A stretch of 64,000 nucleotides of DNA from Homarus americanus. Its lineage: Eukaryota; Arthropoda; Malacostraca; Decapoda; Nephropidae. The first letter of the stretch is position 1, and each line of letters opens with the position of its first letter. Location of the stretch: the NCBI RefSeq assembly GCF_018991925.1, contig NW_024737042.1, positions 16,716,102-16,780,101 of the forward strand, in the 5' to 3' direction. The notes under the pieces were generated by a model. That model did no database searches and was not told the DNA's origin. It saw nothing but the letters and a program-made list of their open reading frames with translations. Shown in pieces: positions 61,209-64,000 of the stretch. Position numbers and translations under genes: made by a program.

Positions 61209-61925
61209 TGTAATGATTGTTTATCAGACCATAGCATACAGCCCAGAGAACAACAACACATATAGCAGTAACTAGATGAGAAGGTGTACACCCACATAAG
61301 TTGACCCATCCTTCAGAAATTAAAGTGAGATTAAGGCCTGAGCCAACAGAGGTCACAGTCACAAAGGGAAAAGGAGTTCTCGCCACCGTATGGTGAGGGA
61401 ACCAGGGACATGATCTTTCTCCTCAGTAACTATTCTAGTTAAGCTCATACTATTGTCACTCATGGTGTATGTGTCTTTTCTCCTGCATGTAAGCTTTGGT
61501 CTTGGCGGGAAGTATAGTGAGTTTTGTCAGACCAAACCAAGCCAGTCGAAAAACATACATATCAGTAACTATGAGGTTATTTTTTGTAAAATGTAAGACT
61601 ACATTTTCCCCTCAGGGGCTATTCTAGATACTGCACATGATATTAACATGATCACTGTCTATATGTGTCATCAGTTCTCTGGTATGGAAGCTTTGGTCTT
61701 GGCAGGAGGTGTAATAATTGTTTATAAGACCATAGCATACAACCCAGAGGACAACAACACATACTGTATAGCAGTAACTAGATGAGCAGGTGTACACACA
61801 CGTAAATTGACCCACCCTACAGTAATTAAAGTGAGATTAAGACCTGACCCAACAGAGGTCACAGTCACAAAGCGAAAAAGAAGTTCTCGCCGCCGTGTGA
61901 TGAGGGAACCAGTGACATAATCTTG
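61209..61925. repeat. diverged direct duplication of about 215 bp, 500 bp apart, with a second internal repeat
   Basis: TGTAATGATTGTTTATCAGA at 61209 and TGTAATAATTGTTTATAAGA at 61709 begin two copies that run through ACAGAGGTCACAGTCACAAAG to ATGATCTTTCT / ATAATCTTGCT. Between them a second pair recurs (TATTCTAG...AAGCTTTGGTCTTGGC at 61430-61507 and 61619-61702). The pattern suggests repeated duplication of one segment or two insertions of one unknown element. Confidence 0.8.
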
Positions 61926-61929
61926 CTAA

Positions 61930-62165
61930 CTCAAGAAACTGCCCTCCAGCCAGTTCTCCAGCACCTGAGCAAACACACCTGGCCAGACACACCCAAGATG
62001 GTAATAATTAGGAAAGCATTACCGACCGGCATACCATGATAAGCGACATGACCGCGTTAATTCAAGAAACTACCCTCCAGCCAGCACCATGCACCTGATC
62101 AAACACAGCTGTCCAGACCCACCCAGATTAGTGATAATTGGGAGACAACATCTACCGGCCTGACA
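61930..62165. repeat. imperfect tandem duplication of about 105 bp
   Basis: CTCAAGAAACTGCCCTCCAG (61929) and TTCAAGAAACTACCCTCCAG (62060) start two copies sharing GCACCTGA, CCAGAC, CACCCA and TACCGGCCTG / GACCGGCATA. Similarity ends near 62165. Confidence 0.8.
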
Positions 62166-62232
62166 CCTCTAATATAAGGGACCTAAAGCCCCTTCCAGAG
62201 GACAGACAGGGAGAGACAGAACTCAGAGGCAG

Positions 62233-62392
62233 ATGGAGTCACACTCGTCACAAGTCGAGGTCGGGAGGGGGACTTCCCTTCCCAGCACCAAGTCCCCAAC
62301 TGACAGTCCAGCGCCAGACGGGACCACTCGCCCTAGCAGTACCAGGCCCTGCAAACACAGTCCCCAGCCGCTGGGCCTCCCTCAGGGCACAC
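62233..62392 (+). other. weak candidate first exon of another transcript
   Basis: ATG at 62233 opens a frame that reaches a consensus donor CACAC|GTGAGT at 62392/62393, phase 1. A TATAAGG word lies 60 bases upstream (about 62172). The peptide is Ser/Pro/Thr-rich and resembles no family I know. Lying downstream of exon 3, it cannot belong to the first part of the transporter. Confidence 0.2.
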
Positions 62393-62773
62393 GTGAGTCA
62401 TTGTCAGAGCGATCCATAGGATGAGTTACTTATGGTGGGAAGTGTATCCATTTCATGTTTTTGTCCGGGAGTCAGTGTCTAGTAACGTCGATATAGTGAT
62501 CTATTAATGTGTCCATGCCATTCATTTAACTAATAAATACTGTAGCTGTACTTAGAATTGTTGTTTAGAAGATTTCCCCTAATAACATATTGACGGTTAA
62601 ATAACTATTCGGCCACGCTACTAACTATCTTCACTTTACAATCATCCTACTATAAATTCTACCAATATCTTTTATATGAGATCTCCCTCATCACATTAGG
62701 TAAGTTTAGATTAGGTTAGGATTAGGAAGGCTAATCTTCAGGGACCCTTTCATTCCTTTCCAAAGTAGAAGAA

Positions 62774-62806
62774 GGGAGGGGATGAGGGAGGCAGGGAGGG
62801 AGGGGG
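62774..62806 (+). other. G-quadruplex-capable G-run
   Basis: Six runs of three or more G lie within 33 bases, separated by 1-4 bases, meeting the usual G3+N1-7 pattern. Confidence 0.6.
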
Positions 62807-63067
62807 TGATTATTATGACTGAAACAGAAGTATCTTAACCAATGACGCACAAAATGCTTTTTTATTACATTGTTGTACCACCAAGTTACTGAGAAACAGT
62901 AGACTGTCAGTGATGTGGAGGCTGGCACTAGGGGAACTCCCACCTTTTACAAAACAAATTTCATTGGCCTTCAGGGGTAGATGTGGTTGATGACGTGATG
63001 GGGAGGAACAGTATCCTGATGATGTTGTGAAAATGGTGAAGGTAAGCATAAACACAACTGTATTGAT

Positions 63068-64000
63068 GTGTGAGGAACATTTCACCTGCCAGTGTGAGGA
63101 ACACTTCACCTGCCAGTGTGAGGAACACTTCACCTGCCATTGTGAGGAACACTTCGCCTGCCACTGTGAGGGACACTTCACCCGACAGTGTGAGGAACAC
63201 TTCGCCCGCCATTGTGAGGAACACTTCGCCTGCCACTGTGAGGGACACTTCACCCGACAGTGTGAGGAACACTTCGCCTGCCACTGTGAGGAAGACTTCA
63301 CCTGCCAGTGTGAGGAACATTTCACCTGCCAGTGTGAGGAACACTTCACCTGCCAGTGTGAGGAAACACTTCACCTGCCATTGTGAGTGAAACACTTCGC
63401 CTGCCACTGTGAGGACACTTCACCTGCCAGTGTGAGGAACACTTCGCCCGCCATTGTGAGGAACACTTCGCCTGCCACTGTGAGGGACACTTCACCCGAC
63501 AGTGTGAGGAACACTTCGCCTGCCACTGTGAGGAAGACTTCACTGCCAGTGTGAGGAACATTTCACCTGCCAGTGTGAGGAACACTTCACCTGCCAATGT
63601 GAGGAACATTTCACCTACCAATGTGAAAAACACTTCACCCGTCAGGGTGAAGCATATTTCATCCACAAGTGTGAGGAGCATTTCACCCGCCAGTATGGGG
63701 AACACTTCACCAGCAAGTGTGAGGAACACTTCCCCCGCCAGTGTGAGGAACACTTCACCCACAGTGTGAGGAACACTTCACCTGCCAGTGTGAGGAACAC
63801 TACCCGCAGTGTGAGGAACACTTCACCCGTCAGTGTGAAGAACACTTCACCCACAAGTGTTTGGAACACTTCACCATTAGCGTGAGGAACACTTCACCAC
63901 AAATGTGAGGAATACTTTATCATTTGTGTGAAGAACAGTTCACCACTAGTGTGAGGAGCACTTCACCACTAGTGTAAGGAACACTTCACCACTAGTGTGA
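63068..64000. repeat. 24-bp minisatellite, about 39 copies, runs off the window end
   Basis: Units built on TGTGAGGAACACTTCACC followed by TGCCAG or variants, mostly 24 bp. Because 24 is a multiple of 3, several frames on both strands stay open (CEEHFTCQ on plus, GEVFLTLA on minus). A multi-unit block (GCCTGCCACTGTGAGGGACA, then CCCGACAGTGTGAGG) occurs at about 63159-63209, 63228-63278 and 63469-63519, so there is a higher-order pattern. Units degrade after 63780. I see no start signal or splice site that would support a real protein. Confidence 0.9.

Overview
The window looks like intron-rich animal DNA, most likely from an arthropod and probably a decapod crustacean. This is inferred from long introns packed with decayed retroelements (CR1-, jockey/I- and Penelope-like, Gmr1-like Ty3/Gypsy), tRNA-derived SINE relics, long AT dinucleotide arrays, and one spliced metazoan-type gene. 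Nothing looks bacterial; there are no operons, CRISPR arrays or intact tRNA/rRNA genes that I can support.

The one host gene I recognise lies on the + strand. Three exons (7621-7777, 29265-29387, 42764-42866) join in perfect phase (1, 1, 2) and encode a cytosolic N-terminus, transmembrane segment 1 and the start of segment 2 of a major facilitator superfamily transporter of the MFSD4 / sodium-dependent glucose transporter 1 type. Introns 1 and 2 are about 21.5 and 13.4 kb. The remaining exons were not found before 64000 and should lie beyond the window.

Layout. 1-3850: a dead Gmr1-like LTR retrotransposon with integrase ahead of reverse transcriptase. 4030-7045: a decayed non-LTR element. 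7621: the transporter gene starts. Intron 1 holds a small inverted-repeat element, a reverse-strand non-LTR relic, a 4-kb satellite of 20-bp units (10851-14918), SINE relics, a candidate LTR, a zinc-finger-tailed non-LTR element (21955-23300) and an unusual cysteine-rich reverse transcriptase element (24058-26470). Intron 2 holds a non-LTR element (30370-31720), a longer copy of the zinc-finger-tailed family (33016-36590), a 45-bp minisatellite, two clusters of GGGTCA half-sites and a second copy of the small inverted-repeat element. After exon 3 come RT relics, two CR1 copies (46431-47162 and 54959-57510, both minus strand), several minisatellites (29, 23, 51 and 24 bp units), long (TA)n arrays, a Penelope-like end (49443-50110) and a minus-strand LTR element with an initiator-Met primer binding site and a much reduced interior (52489-54347).

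Almost every transposon reading frame carries stops or frameshifts, so they are genomic fossils. Element ends are approximate because they were judged by eye from translations and repeats.
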